Both the position numbers and the translations under genes were made by a program. DNA of 64,000 bases from VMDJ01 sp038144195 (GTDB lineage: Bacteria; Pseudomonadota; Gammaproteobacteria; Chromatiales; Chromatiaceae), in the NCBI GenBank assembly GCA_038144195.1, contig JAYQNH010000002.1, positions 434,001 through 498,000 of the forward strand. Reading direction: 5' to 3'. Below the pieces are notes generated by a model, which did no database searches, had not been told where the DNA came from, and was given only the letters and a program-made list of their open reading frames with translations. Positions 17,583-26,857 of this stretch are shown piece after piece (the stretch's first letter is position 1; the number at the start of each line of letters is the position of its first letter).

Positions 17583-18752
17583 TCAGGTGTCGAACTGATC
17601 GAGAATATTGCGCGCGACTTTCTTCTGGGTTTCATTACCCTCTGCGAGCACTTCATAGAGCAATTTACGCGCTTCCCGTAAACGGCCTTCTTCACGCATC
17701 GTCATGATCCACTCGAGTTTGTTGTCGACCGCATCTGGAACGAAATCGGTTGGTACTTCGAAAGGCTTTTCTTCGCCATCTACAGCTTCAAGCTCAGTTG
17801 GTTCAGTTTCGTCGACCTTATCATCATCATCTTCGGACTCGTCATCCTCGTCGTCGTCCATGGCGTCGAGTTCAGCTTCCATCTCTTCATCAGTGAGAGG
17901 ACGGTACTCATCGTCATCATCCTCATACTCACCTTCGTAGACTTCTTGCTTAGCCTCACTGCTACCTGAAGCCGCTGCTGCACCAGTTGTCGTTAAGGCA
18001 CCACCGATACTTTTTTCTTCATCCGACGCTTTTGGCTTTCTCTTCAATAAACGGGAAAAGAAGATACCCACCTCAAACAGTAACCAAATAGGCACCGCCA
18101 ATAAGGTTTGTGAAATGACATCAGGTGGCGTGAGCAGCATGCCGATAACAAAAGCACCCACCACGACAAATGGACGCTTCTGCGCCAACTTATCTGGCGT
18201 GGTCATACCTGCCAATACAAGCAAGATTGTGGCAATCGGCACTTCAAATGAGATGCCAAAAGCAAAGAAGAGCGTTAAGACAAAATCTAAATACGCCGTG
18301 ATGTCCGTTGCAACCGCAACACCTTCTGGCGCCACGCTTGTGAGGAACGCAAAGACCAGAGGAAACACCACAAAATACGCAAAGGATGCACCGGCATAAA
18401 ACAAGATAACGCTTGAAGCCAACAAGGGAAGTGCCAAACGTTTTTCATGCTGATACAAACCTGGCGCAATGAATGACCAGAGTTGATGCAACAGATAAGG
18501 CATTGCGACAAAAACTGCCGTGACTAGCGCTAACTTAAACGGAGTTAAGAATGGCGACGCCACCTGCGTTGCAATCATTGATGTGCCTTCAGGCATAACA
18601 TCCATCAAAGGTGCTGCAACAAAGATGTAGATATCGTTACCGAAAGGGAAGAACACAACCAATAGCACTAGGATCGCGATCACCATACGGGTAACGCGAG
18701 TACGCAACTCAAGCAGATGCGAAATCAGTGGTTGTTCTTCTAGATTGCTCAT
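17583..18752 (-). CDS. tatC: Sec-independent translocase TatC with long acidic C-terminal extension
   Basis: Residues 1-245 are ordinary TatC: N-terminal LISHLLELRTRV, six hydrophobic segments, and FAFGISFEVP. TatC with TatB recognises twin-arginine signal peptides of folded proteins at the inner membrane. The remaining 140 or so residues are unusual: an Asp/Glu-rich linker, then a helical tail (LEWIMTMREEGRLREARKLL, followed by EVLAEGN). The tail resembles the C-terminal helices of FimV/TPR proteins. E. coli TatC is only about 258 residues. The stop of tatB lies 3 bp upstream, so it is the last gene of a tatABC operon. Confidence 0.93.
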   Translation of the reverse strand: MSNLEEQPLISHLLELRTRVTRMVIAILVLLVVFFPFGNDIYIFVAAPLMDVMPEGTSMIATQVASPFLTPFKLALVTAVFVAMPYLLHQLWSFIAPGLYQHEKRLALPLLASSVILFYAGASFAYFVVFPLVFAFLTSVAPEGVAVATDITAYLDFVLTLFFAFGISFEVPIATILLVLAGMTTPDKLAQKRPFVVVGAFVIGMLLTPPDVISQTLLAVPIWLLFEVGIFFSRLLKRKPKASDEEKSIGGALTTTGAAAASGSSEAKQEVYEGEYEDDDDEYRPLTDEEMEAELDAMDDDEDDESEDDDDKVDETEPTELEAVDGEEKPFEVPTDFVPDAVDNKLEWIMTMREEGRLREARKLLYEVLAEGNETQKKVARNILDQFDT

Positions 18753-18755
18753 GGA

Positions 18756-19109
18756 TTACGGCGAATTGCCGCCAGCAGTGGCTTTATCTTCCGGTGTTGC
18801 CGGCTTTGTCTCATCTGTTTCTTCGATCGTCATATCTTTTTTGACATCGGCAAAATCTTTCTTCGTGTCGTCGATGATTTCTTGGAAAGAGCTGGTTGAT
18901 GAAGCATCCTCAAGCTCAGCAAGCGTTTTCTTTAACTCATCAGCTTCAATTTCTTTTTCGATATCTTTTTTAACATTGCTCACCATGCGACGCGCACGAC
19001 CCACCCACATACCTGCAGTACGGGCTAAGCCGGGTAAACGCTCGGGACCAATCACAATCAGCGCAATAATGCCGATCAGGATGATTTCGAAAAAACCAAC
19101 CTCAGTCAT
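18756..19109 (-). CDS. tatB: Sec-independent translocase TatB
   Basis: 117 residues. The N-terminal membrane helix with the TatB hallmark GFFEIILIGIIALIVIGPE is followed by an amphipathic helix and a charged tail. TatB forms the receptor complex with TatC. The gene lies 18 bp after tatA and 3 bp before tatC. Confidence 0.93.
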   Translation of the reverse strand: MTEVGFFEIILIGIIALIVIGPERLPGLARTAGMWVGRARRMVSNVKKDIEKEIEADELKKTLAELEDASSTSSFQEIIDDTKKDFADVKKDMTIEETDETKPATPEDKATAGGNSP

Positions 19110-19127
19110 GACAAAGACTCAGAAAAA

Positions 19128-19364
19128 TTACTTGGTATTGTCTTTGTTTTCTTCGCGAACAGTTTCGCCGTCGATGACTTTCTCATCCGCTTTCTCAAGC
19201 TTCTCAGATTCATCTTTCTTTTCATCTTTCATCGCGCTCTTAAAGCCTTTGAAAGCACCACCAAGATCGCTACCGATGTTACGCAGACGCTTAGTACCAA
19301 ACAGGACCAAAACGATGGCCAAAATAATTAGCAGCTGCCAAATACTGATTCCACCAAAACCCAT
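19128..19364 (-). CDS. tatA: Sec-independent translocase TatA
   Basis: 78 residues. The short N-terminal membrane helix (SIWQLLIILAIVLVLFGTKR) with the FGTKRLRNIGSDLG hinge and an amphipathic helix is typical of TatA/E. It forms the export pore with TatBC. A GAGGAAAAT ribosome binding site lies just before the ATG. Its position after hisE is common in gammaproteobacteria. Confidence 0.93.
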   Translation of the reverse strand: MGFGGISIWQLLIILAIVLVLFGTKRLRNIGSDLGGAFKGFKSAMKDEKKDESEKLEKADEKVIDGETVREENKDNTK

Positions 19365-19430
19365 TTTATTTTCCTCACTTCTTTGAATCGCTGCTGTGCC
19401 GCAGCGTTAGTTGTCGAATCATACCGACAT

Positions 19431-19748
19431 TTAGTCTTTTCGGGCGGCTTTCTCGTCGTGACCGGATAATCCAAAACGACGATCGAGTTCTTCTAGGACA
19501 TCCTGTGGCGAAAGCCCCTGCTGCGCCAGTAAGACCATGCTGTGAAACCACAGGTCAGCGGTTTCGTACACGATTTTATCTTTAGCGCCATCTTTTGCCG
19601 CCATCACCGTCTCGGTCGCCTCTTCACCAATCTTTTTCAAGATGGCATCAAGGCCTTTGGCATACAAAGACGCTACATACGAACTGTCAGCCTCAGCTGA
19701 TTTACGCTCTTCAAGCACCTCAGCCAATCGGTTGAGCACATCACTCAT
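19431..19748 (-). CDS. hisE: Phosphoribosyl-ATP pyrophosphatase
   Basis: 105 residues; second step of histidine synthesis, removing pyrophosphate from phosphoribosyl-ATP. The MazG-like helical core is seen: KIGEEATETVMAAKDG and ETADLWFHSMVLL. The start codon overlaps the hisF stop (ATGA), showing translational coupling. The hisI domain often found with or next to hisE is not here. Confidence 0.93.
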   Translation of the reverse strand: MSDVLNRLAEVLEERKSAEADSSYVASLYAKGLDAILKKIGEEATETVMAAKDGAKDKIVYETADLWFHSMVLLAQQGLSPQDVLEELDRRFGLSGHDEKAARKD

Positions 19749-20503
19749 AATCTCACCTCGATACCTTGATCCGCCATGAAGCGCTTGGCTTCACCCACGG
19801 TGTATTCCGCAAAGTGGAAAATCGACGCTGCAAGCACCGCATCCGCGCCACCTTTTTTCACGCCATCAACCAGGTGCTGCAACTCCCCCACACCACCTGA
19901 AGCAATCACAGGAATCGATACCGCTTCCGCAACTGCACGAACCAATTCGTTATCAAAACCAATCTTGGTGCCATCGCGATCCATACTGGTGAGCAAGATC
20001 TCGCCTGCACCATACTCGGTCATCTTGGCCGCCCACTCGATGGCATCGATACCGGTCGGCTTACGCCCCCCGTGGGTAAAGATTTCCCAGTGGTCATCAA
20101 CACGTTTGGCATCAATCGCAACCACAATACATTGCGAGCCAAAACGATCGGTCACTTCTTTTACAAACTCAGGATTGAATACCGCAGCTGAGTTAATCGA
20201 AACCTTATCCGCACCGGCATTCAACATAGTCAGCACATCATCGGGCTTACGAATACCACCACCCACAGTCAGCGGGATGAATACCTCTGATGCGACTTGC
20301 TCAACCACATGCACAATGGTATCGCGATTATCCGAAGTCGCAGTGATATCTAAGAATGTGATTTCATCCGCGCCTTCTTGGTTATAACGACGCGCCACTT
20401 CAACCGGATCACCAGCATCGCGAATATCGACAAACTGCACGCCTTTAACAACGCGACCGTTATCAACATCTAAACAAGGAATAATGCGTTTCGCTAAACC
20501 CAT
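19745..20503 (-). CDS. hisF: Imidazole glycerol phosphate synthase cyclase subunit
   Basis: 252 residues. A TIM barrel with both conserved phosphate-binding halves; catalytic Asp in CLDVDNGRVVKG and in LTSMDRDGTKIGFD. It uses ammonia from HisH to close the imidazole ring and release AICAR. It follows hisA by 2 bp and overlaps hisE. Confidence 0.95.
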   Translation of the reverse strand: MGLAKRIIPCLDVDNGRVVKGVQFVDIRDAGDPVEVARRYNQEGADEITFLDITATSDNRDTIVHVVEQVASEVFIPLTVGGGIRKPDDVLTMLNAGADKVSINSAAVFNPEFVKEVTDRFGSQCIVVAIDAKRVDDHWEIFTHGGRKPTGIDAIEWAAKMTEYGAGEILLTSMDRDGTKIGFDNELVRAVAEAVSIPVIASGGVGELQHLVDGVKKGGADAVLAASIFHFAEYTVGEAKRFMADQGIEVRL

Positions 20504-20505
20504 GA

Positions 20506-21243
20506 TCAGGCACTCAACTGGTCAGCTAACTGTTGTGCTTCAGCGAGATCTAAGGTGCCTTCGTAAATCGCACGACCTGTAATAGCACCAGTAATGTTAT
20601 TAGTTGGCGCTGCACACAAGTTACGAATGTCATCTAAATTAGTAATGCCGCCAGAGGCAATCACTGAAATACTAATCGCTTCCGCTAATGCCGTAGTTGC
20701 TTCGACATTCACACCTTGCATCATGCCATCACGGCCGATGTCGGTATAAACGATGGATGACACACCATCATTTTCAAATTGTTTCGCCAGATCGACCACA
20801 TTGTGATCAGTAACCTCAGCCCAACCATTGATCGCCACCATGCCATCTTTAGCATCCAGGCCAACAATGATGTGTCCCGGAAAAGCTTTGCATGCGCGAG
20901 CAACAAACGCAGGATCTTTAACCGCTTGAGTGCCGATGATGCAGTAGTCCACACCCATCGCAAGATAGCGCTCAATTGTTGCCTCATCTCGAATACCACC
21001 ACCGACTTGAATTGGCACATCTTTATACGCCGCACAAATCGTTGATATCGCCTCGCCATTCACTGGCTCACCGGCAAACGCGCCATTCAAATCGACAAGG
21101 TGTAATCGACGACCACCTTCATCAACCCAGCGTTTTGCCATATCGATGGGTTGATCTGAAAAAACCGTGTCGTCATCCATACGACCTTGGCGCAGGCGTA
21201 CACATTTACCGTCTTTTAAATCAATCGCTGGAATCAATAACAT
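20506..21243 (-). CDS. hisA: Phosphoribosylformimino-5-aminoimidazole carboxamide ribotide isomerase
   Basis: 245 residues. TIM barrel paralogue of HisF, with PAIDLKDGKCVRL, the first-half GGGIR phosphate site and the second-half IASGGI. It performs the Amadori isomerisation before HisHF. It lies 20 bp after hisH and 2 bp before hisF. Confidence 0.95.
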   Translation of the reverse strand: MLLIPAIDLKDGKCVRLRQGRMDDDTVFSDQPIDMAKRWVDEGGRRLHLVDLNGAFAGEPVNGEAISTICAAYKDVPIQVGGGIRDEATIERYLAMGVDYCIIGTQAVKDPAFVARACKAFPGHIIVGLDAKDGMVAINGWAEVTDHNVVDLAKQFENDGVSSIVYTDIGRDGMMQGVNVEATTALAEAISISVIASGGITNLDDIRNLCAAPTNNITGAITGRAIYEGTLDLAEAQQLADQLSA

Positions 21244-21263
21244 CGTTTAACTCACCGTGGCGC

Positions 21264-21905
21264 TCAAGGCTTCCACTGCACAAAATTACGTAACAATTGC
21301 AGACCGGCATCTGCACTTTTCTCAGGATGAAACTGCACCGCAAACACATTGTCGTTTGCAATCGCTGAGGTGTAGCGCACACCATAATCGGTGGTCGCTG
21401 CGGTTAATGTTGGATCAAGTGGCACCACACGATAGCTATGCACGTAATAAAAACGTTCACCATCATCAATCGATGCCCAAAGCGGATGCTCGATACGCTG
21501 ATCAACACAACTCCAACCCATCTGTGGCACTTTTAATGGCAAGCCATTATCGCCAGGCATGTTGGCGTGGAAGCGTTTGACATCACCCTGATAAATATTC
21601 AGCAAGTCTGTGCCGCCATTCTCTTCAGAATGGGTCATCAACACCTGCAAACCCATGCAGATACCTAAAAAGGGCTTCTCTGCCGCTGCTTGCTTGATCA
21701 CACGTTCAAGATTGCGTTCACGAATCGCCGCCATGCAATCACGTGCAGCACCTTGACCTGGGAAAACCACACGATCGGCATTCGCGATCGCGTTAGCATC
21801 CGACGAAACAATCACTGTCGCATCGGATGCAACATATTCAATCGCTTTAGAAACAGAGCGAAGATTTCCCATGCCGTAATCAATCACGGCAATTGTTTGC
21901 GACAT
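21264..21905 (-). CDS. hisH: Imidazole glycerol phosphate synthase glutaminase subunit
   Basis: 213 residues, class I glutamine amidotransferase. The nucleophile Cys is in FLGICMGLQ, and the His-Glu of the triad in VQFHPEKS. It supplies ammonia to HisF. It lies within hisBHAFE. Confidence 0.95.
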   Translation of the reverse strand: MSQTIAVIDYGMGNLRSVSKAIEYVASDATVIVSSDANAIANADRVVFPGQGAARDCMAAIRERNLERVIKQAAAEKPFLGICMGLQVLMTHSEENGGTDLLNIYQGDVKRFHANMPGDNGLPLKVPQMGWSCVDQRIEHPLWASIDDGERFYYVHSYRVVPLDPTLTAATTDYGVRYTSAIANDNVFAVQFHPEKSADAGLQLLRNFVQWKP

Positions 21906-21931
21906 GCTTAAGTCCTTCTGAGCAGCGAGTC

Positions 21932-22522
21932 TTAGAGACTGCCTTTTGTCGATGGAATGACTTCACCCATGCGTGGATCCACTTCAAGCGCCATACGCAA
22001 TGCACGACCAAACGCTTTGAACACGGTCTCAGCCTGGTGGTGAGCATTGTGGCCGCGCAGGTTATCAACGTGCAGCGTCACCAAGGCATGGTTAATAAAG
22101 CCTTGGAAGAACTCATGGAACAGATCGACATCGAACTCACCAATCATGCCGCGCACAAAGTCCACATTGAACTCGATACCGGGACGACCTGATAGGTCCA
22201 ACACAACGCGTGACAAAGCCTCATCGAGTGGCACATAAGCATGGCCATAACGACGAATACCTTTCTTATCGCCCACGGCTTTCGCAAAGGCTTGACCTAA
22301 GGTGATGCCGATATCTTCAACCGTGTGGTGCGCATCGATGTGCAAGTCACCCTTGGCGGTGATCTCAAGGTCAATCAAACCGTGACGAGCAATCTGATCC
22401 ATCATGTGCTCCAGGAAGGGCACACCGGTATCAAATTTTGCTTGGCCAGTACCATCCAAATTCACGCTGACGGTGATTTGGGTTTCTAGCGTATTGCGCT
22501 CAATGCTTGCCGTACGTGACAT
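21932..22522 (-). CDS. hisB: Imidazoleglycerol-phosphate dehydratase
   Basis: 196 residues, the monofunctional form without the N-terminal phosphatase domain of E. coli HisB. The Mn-binding motifs DAHHTVEDIG and NAHHQAE are present. It is the first gene of the hisBHAFE-tatABC run, with a CAGGAGA ribosome binding site just upstream of the ATG. Confidence 0.95.
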   Translation of the reverse strand: MSRTASIERNTLETQITVSVNLDGTGQAKFDTGVPFLEHMMDQIARHGLIDLEITAKGDLHIDAHHTVEDIGITLGQAFAKAVGDKKGIRRYGHAYVPLDEALSRVVLDLSGRPGIEFNVDFVRGMIGEFDVDLFHEFFQGFINHALVTLHVDNLRGHNAHHQAETVFKAFGRALRMALEVDPRMGEVIPSTKGSL

Positions 22523-22594
22523 GCAGCTCTCCTGCGATATGTCGGGGAAAATTATTAAGGCGGTATTTTATGACAAAGCGCAGACCTTGTCAGA

Positions 22595-23033
22595 CTAGGT
22601 CTCAAGCCAAAAGGTCACCGGACCATCATTCAGCAAGCTCACCTGCATATCTGCGCCAAAACGGCCGGTCTCGACGACAGGATGCTGAGTTCTCGCCTGA
22701 TTAACCACGTGCTCGAAGAGCTCACGACCAAGATCAGGAGTTGCCGCTGAAGAAAAGCTCGGGCGAGCACCTTTTTGCGTATCTGCTGCCAGGGTAAATT
22801 GCGAGACCAAGAGAAGCCCGCCACCGATATCCGACAGACTCAGGTTCATTTTGTCTTCAGCGTCTGCGAACACGCGGTAGCTCAAGCATGCGCTTGAGTA
22901 ATTTATCCGCTGACGCCTTGTCGTCGTGTTTCTGCACGCCAACTAGGGCCAGTAGGCCCTGATCGATCTGACCGATTATCTCACCATCCACAGCCACACT
23001 GGCATGTTTAACGCGTTGAATCAGACCGATCAT
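22595..23033 (-). CDS. dtd: D-aminoacyl-tRNA deacylase (frameshifted)
   Basis: Reconstructed as MIGLIQRVKHASVAVDGE to the C-terminal PVTFWLET, about 145 residues, the usual size. Active-site motifs LLVSQFTLAADTQKGARPSF and VSLLNDGPVT are present. It removes D-amino acids from mischarged tRNA. The frame is broken by one extra base near 22884: the reading changes from LLKRML to SYRVFADAED, and a single-base removal restores the family sequence. It is upstream of hisB and downstream of typA on the same strand. Confidence 0.85.
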
Positions 23034-23040
23034 TAAGACT

Positions 23041-24853
23041 TCAAGAGCGGCTAGAACGTTTACGCTCGTGCTCTTTCAGGAACTTCTTACGAATACGTAC
23101 AGACTTTGGCGTGATCTCGACGAGCTCGTCATCCTCGATGAATTCGAGCGCCATTTCCAAGGTGACTGGAATTGGTGGAACCAAAGCGATCGCATCATCT
23201 TTACCCGATGCACGCACATTGGTTAGCTGCTTACCCTTAAGCGGATTAACCACCAAGTCGTTTGAACGCGAGTGAATACCGACGATCTGGCCCTCGTAAA
23301 CCTCATCACCGTGTGATGAGAATAAGCGACCACGCTCTTGCAGGTTAAACAATGCATAACCCAGCGCTTTACCCTGACCGTTTGAAATCATCACGCCGTT
23401 TTGACGTCCAGCAATACCTGAAGATTGCGCAGGACCGTAGTGATCAAACACGTGATAAAGCAAACCTGTACCTGAGGTCATGGTCATGAAGTCGGTTTGG
23501 AAACCGATCAAACCACGTGACGGCATAATGTAGTCCAAACGCACACGGCCCTTACCATCTGGCACCATGTCTTTCATATCACCACGACGCTCACCCAAGG
23601 TTTCCATAATGGCGCCTTGGTGTTGATCTTCGATATCAATAGTCACTTGTTCGTAAGGCTCACAAACTTCACCATCAATCTCGCGGAAGATAACCTCTGG
23701 ACGCGATACTGCTAGCTCAAAACCTTCGCGACGCATATTTTCGATCAGTACCGATAGGTGTAACTCACCACGGCCTGAGACTTTGAATTTTTCAGGGTCA
23801 CTACCCTCTTCAACACGCAATGCCACGTTGTGAATCAATTCACGCTCTAAACGATCTTTGATCTGACGCGAAGTCAGGTACTTACCTTCCTTGCCCGCAA
23901 AGGGTGATGCGTTGACTTGGAAAGTCATCGAAACGGTTGGCTCATCGACCGCCAACTTTGGCATTGGCTCGACATTCTCAGGATGACAAATCACATCCGA
24001 AACGTTTGGCGCCTCGATACCGGTAATCGCAATGATGTCACCCGCTGTCGCTTCAGGCACTTCGTGGCGCTGGAGACCCATATAGCCATAAACCAAACCA
24101 ATCTTGGCTTTCATCTCACGACCATCGTGTTTGATAACCGTCACTTGTTGATTAGGCTTGATCTTGCCGCGCTTAACACGACCGACCGCAATCGCACCGA
24201 CATAGCTGTTGTAATCGAGGTTAGACACCTGCATCTGCAATGGACCTTCCGGATCAACATCAGGTACAGGACAATGCTCAACAATCGCTTCAAACAAAGG
24301 TGTCATATCACCTTCGCGAACAGAATCATCTAGCGAGGCATAACCATTGATTGCTGAGGCATACACAATGGGGAAAGTCCAACTGCTCATCAGTAGCGCC
24401 AAGGTTGTCGAATAACTCAAACACCTGATCGATAACCCAATCAGGGCGTGCACCTGGCTTATCAATTTTGTTTACAACAACAATCGGACGCAGACCGTGA
24501 GCAAATGCCTTTTGCGTTACAAAACGCGTTTGTGGCATTGGGCCTTCTTGCGCATCAACCAGCAAACACACCGAGTCGACCATCGAAAGCACACGCTCCA
24601 CCTCACCACCGAAGTCGGCGTGTCCTGGGGTGTCGACGATGTTGATGCGATAGTCGTTCCAGTTAATCGCGGTGTTCTTAGAAAGAATGGTAATTCCGCG
24701 CTCTTTTTCCTGATCGTTCGAGTCCATGACTCGCTCAACCTCACCGAAACGCTCCCCCAAGGTACCTGACTGCTTGAGCAGCTCATCAACAAGGGTGGTT
24801 TTGCCATGGTCAACGTGAGCGATGATGGCGATATTGCGCAGATTCTGAATCAC
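23041..24853 (-). CDS. typA: Ribosome-associated GTPase TypA/BipA (frameshifted)
   Basis: A translational GTPase that helps ribosome assembly and stress or cold adaptation. N-terminal G-domain motifs: AHVDHGKTT, the switch region RGITI, DTPGHADF and NKIDKPGA. C-terminal BipA signature region: DYIMPSRGLIGFQTDF, then SNGQGKALGYALF. An extra base in GGGGAAA at 24370-24376 splits it: LDFP is followed after the shift by IVYASAINGYASLD, exactly as in the family. Total about 603 codons, full length. Confidence 0.92.
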
Positions 24854-24932
24854 AAGATTAGTCCGATTGAGGGGAATTAAGGCGCGCGATTATACCGATG
24901 CACCCCCAGCGGGTATATAAGAAGTTGCTGAT

Positions 24933-25435
24933 TTATTGTAATTTTTTCAGATAGTCAGCGGCATCGAGGTGTTCTTGGGCAGCCGCTTTTTCTAACCAGC
25001 TTTTTGCCTGTGTAACATCGATAGCGGTACCCAACCCTTCAGCGTGCATCACACCTAACAGATACATGGCATTGACCTCGCCTTGCACCGCAGCTTGATG
25101 CATCCAAGGTAGCGCCTCGGTATAGTTTTGCTTTAAGCCATTTCCCGTGGCGTAACTATGAGCTAAGGCAAATTGTGCCTTAGCCAGCCCCTTCTCAGCG
25201 GCTTGGCGATACCAAAAACCGCTTTCTTAGGATCGACCTGTTGCCCAAAGGTGCCATTGTCGAAAGCTGCGCCCACATTCAACATTGCCCACACATCACC
25301 TGACTGTGCTTGTTGGTTCAACACTTCAAATGTCGTTAATGGGACTGCGTGGACACCACTAAAAGCGACGACAAGAATAAGTACCATCCTGTGGATAACT
25401 TTGTGGGTAAAACAACAAATCAAGGACTTAGTCAT
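24933..25435 (-). CDS. Sel1-like repeat protein, exported (frameshifted)
   Basis: The N-terminus has a hydrophobic signal-like segment (MVLILVVAFSGVHA), then Sel1/TPR-like repeats: SGDVWAMLNVGAAFDNG, KGLAKAQFALAHSYATGNG, GEVNAMYLLGVMHAEGLG. It ends LDAADYLKKLQ. A T is missing from the run 25214-25218; adding it gives FWYRQAAEKG, a canonical Sel1 segment. Sel1 proteins usually mediate protein contacts; the role here is unknown. The region 25436-25608 upstream is AT-rich and shows no gene. Confidence 0.75.
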
Positions 25436-25608
25436 CTTGAAGGAATCGGGCTACTTTATATAATTTTCTTCTAATAAACAACAAAAACAACAGCTTACAT
25501 ATATATTCAAATCAATTTTTTTAGATATTTTAGCTAAATTGTCTAAAAATTAATTTTATCCTACCTGTGAAAAACTCAATATCTTAAGTAGCTGATATTG
25601 TTGAATAT

Positions 25609-25812
25609 CTATTTTCGACGACTCAAGGTCTCACGCCATTGCGCATTTTCAGCCGCTCTCAAAATAGACACATAACGACCCACTTCGTTCTCATACCAAA
25701 AATCTGAGGCTGGCAACGGCTCAACTTCAAAGCCCCACCAAGCACCGCTTTTATCTTGCGCTATGAAGTTCACCCAATCAGGCACCCGTGACCAGAGCTG
25801 ATCGCTCTTCAT
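25609..25812 (-). CDS. Small hypothetical protein (67 aa)
   Basis: Aromatic-rich small protein (WSRVPDWVNFIAQDKSGAWWGFE, shown in parts: DWVNFIAQD and GAWWGFEVEPLP). The stop of the upstream gene overlaps its potential GTG start at 25813-25815; the ATG at 25810-25812 is equally good. Tight coupling to the ParS/Xre-like gene suggests a shared operon. No known domain is recognised. Confidence 0.6.
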   Translation of the reverse strand: MKSDQLWSRVPDWVNFIAQDKSGAWWGFEVEPLPASDFWYENEVGRYVSILRAAENAQWRETLSRRK

Positions 25813-25814
25813 CA

Positions 25815-26231
25815 CTACTGAGGCGTGTAAGTAGTTGCCTTAGAGCCGGTCATATCCCACGAGAAGGTGCAATCAAGCTCAGACAAAACGGCCACCAAGC
25901 CCATCTCGCCACCCTCAAAGATCATTTGCAGCGGGGTGCGGTTTCTAAAGCGACGATGACGCATCTTCACCCACTGACCTGCCATCTTCGGGTTACGCGG
26001 ATAGGTCGTTCTTAGCGCATCGGCAATGCGTAACAAGTAATTCGCACGGCGCAAGGTATTTTCGTCATCAGGGAACGCCTCGTGACCTTCACGGAATTTC
26101 TGGAAGGCACGCGCACGCACATTGCTTGGCAACAACAGTAACTGTTGCATCTCATCGACACCCAACTGCCATTCATCCAAAAGGCCCATAACGGCTTGGG
26201 TTAGCTGGGTCTGCTGCTCTGACGTGCTCAT
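25815..26231 (-). CDS. MbcA/ParS/Xre antitoxin-like (DUF2384-type) protein
   Basis: About 138 residues. N-terminal helices resemble a degenerate Xre-type domain (TQAVMGLLDEWQLGVDEMQQ). The C-terminal NRTPLQMIFEGGEMGLVAVLSE resembles the toxin-binding domain of MbcA/ParS/Xre antitoxins. Start chosen at MSTSEQQ because an AGGA site lies 7-8 bases before it; an upstream ATG adds 7 residues without a ribosome site. No RES-type toxin partner is adjacent, so a toxin-antitoxin role is uncertain. Confidence 0.6.
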   Translation of the reverse strand: MSTSEQQTQLTQAVMGLLDEWQLGVDEMQQLLLLPSNVRARAFQKFREGHEAFPDDENTLRRANYLLRIADALRTTYPRNPKMAGQWVKMRHRRFRNRTPLQMIFEGGEMGLVAVLSELDCTFSWDMTGSKATTYTPQ

Positions 26232-26333
26232 AGAAATCCTGCGCGAAGACACTTCGCTTTTAAAACTAAAGCTAAATTATAACCAATAAAAATAGGGCTT
26301 TTACGTAGACTTCGTACGGACTCTTAGCCGGAA

Positions 26334-26771
26334 TTAGCCTAATAAGCGCTGCCACCAACCACGACGATTCTTTGGAACTGGCGCATTTGCCGGAATATCC
26401 TCTGGTGGCAGCTGACTCAGCACCCAACCCGGCAAAGGCGGATTGTCACTGAAACCACATGAGACGCCCAAATTATTCGGATCGTAAATTTTCACGATGC
26501 TCGGATCAGCCAAGTTATCCGCATAGACAATGCCGCAATAATCTTCCTCATGCTCCGCGCGAAGCAGCTGATCAACCTCATCGATAAAACGATGCAGCGC
26601 CTCTTTATCACTCACCTGAGTTGGCGGCTCCTCACCAATGGCATAGATGTACCACTGTCCGTCTGAGGCTTTAAGCGTTTGCCAAAGCGAATCGAGATGA
26701 TGCCAACGCAATGCCGAGGTAAAACCACCGCGAAACTTCTGCATAAAAGGCGTGAGTGTTTGATCTGTCAT
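26334..26771 (-). CDS. Conserved hypothetical protein (145 aa)
   Basis: Soluble, acidic, with a Trp/Tyr-rich centre (QWYIYAIGEEPPTQ) and EDYCGIVYADN. It ends in a basic tryptophan tail (RRGWWQRLLG). No family recognised. It is transcribed divergently from purC and in the same direction as the two small genes downstream. Confidence 0.6.
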   Translation of the reverse strand: MTDQTLTPFMQKFRGGFTSALRWHHLDSLWQTLKASDGQWYIYAIGEEPPTQVSDKEALHRFIDEVDQLLRAEHEEDYCGIVYADNLADPSIVKIYDPNNLGVSCGFSDNPPLPGWVLSQLPPEDIPANAPVPKNRRGWWQRLLG

Positions 26772-26822
26772 TTAGCCATCCTTTCAGGGGCGTTAACGAT
26801 GCCATCTTCGAGCTGAAAACAC

Positions 26823-26828
26823 TATAAT
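26823..26828 (+). promoter_or_regulatory. Putative -10 element of purC
   Basis: A perfect TATAAT lies 30 bases before the purC ATG. At 17-bp spacing upstream is TGCCAT, a poor -35, so only the -10 is persuasive. Confidence 0.4.
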
Positions 26829-26857
26829 TTGCGTTTTATTCTTTTGCGGAAATTGCC

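Noticed and set aside
17704..17940. Plus-strand Ser-rich frame in the tatC acidic linker
   Set aside because: It is a shadow of the Asp/Glu codon run of tatC; low complexity and no ribosome site.
18745..19386. 213-codon plus-strand frame across tatB and tatA
   Set aside because: Antisense to two clear genes, Ser-rich and biased like a shadow frame.
19776..20387. 203-codon plus-strand frame antisense to hisF
   Set aside because: hisF is unmistakable on the other strand; this frame has no recognisable motif.
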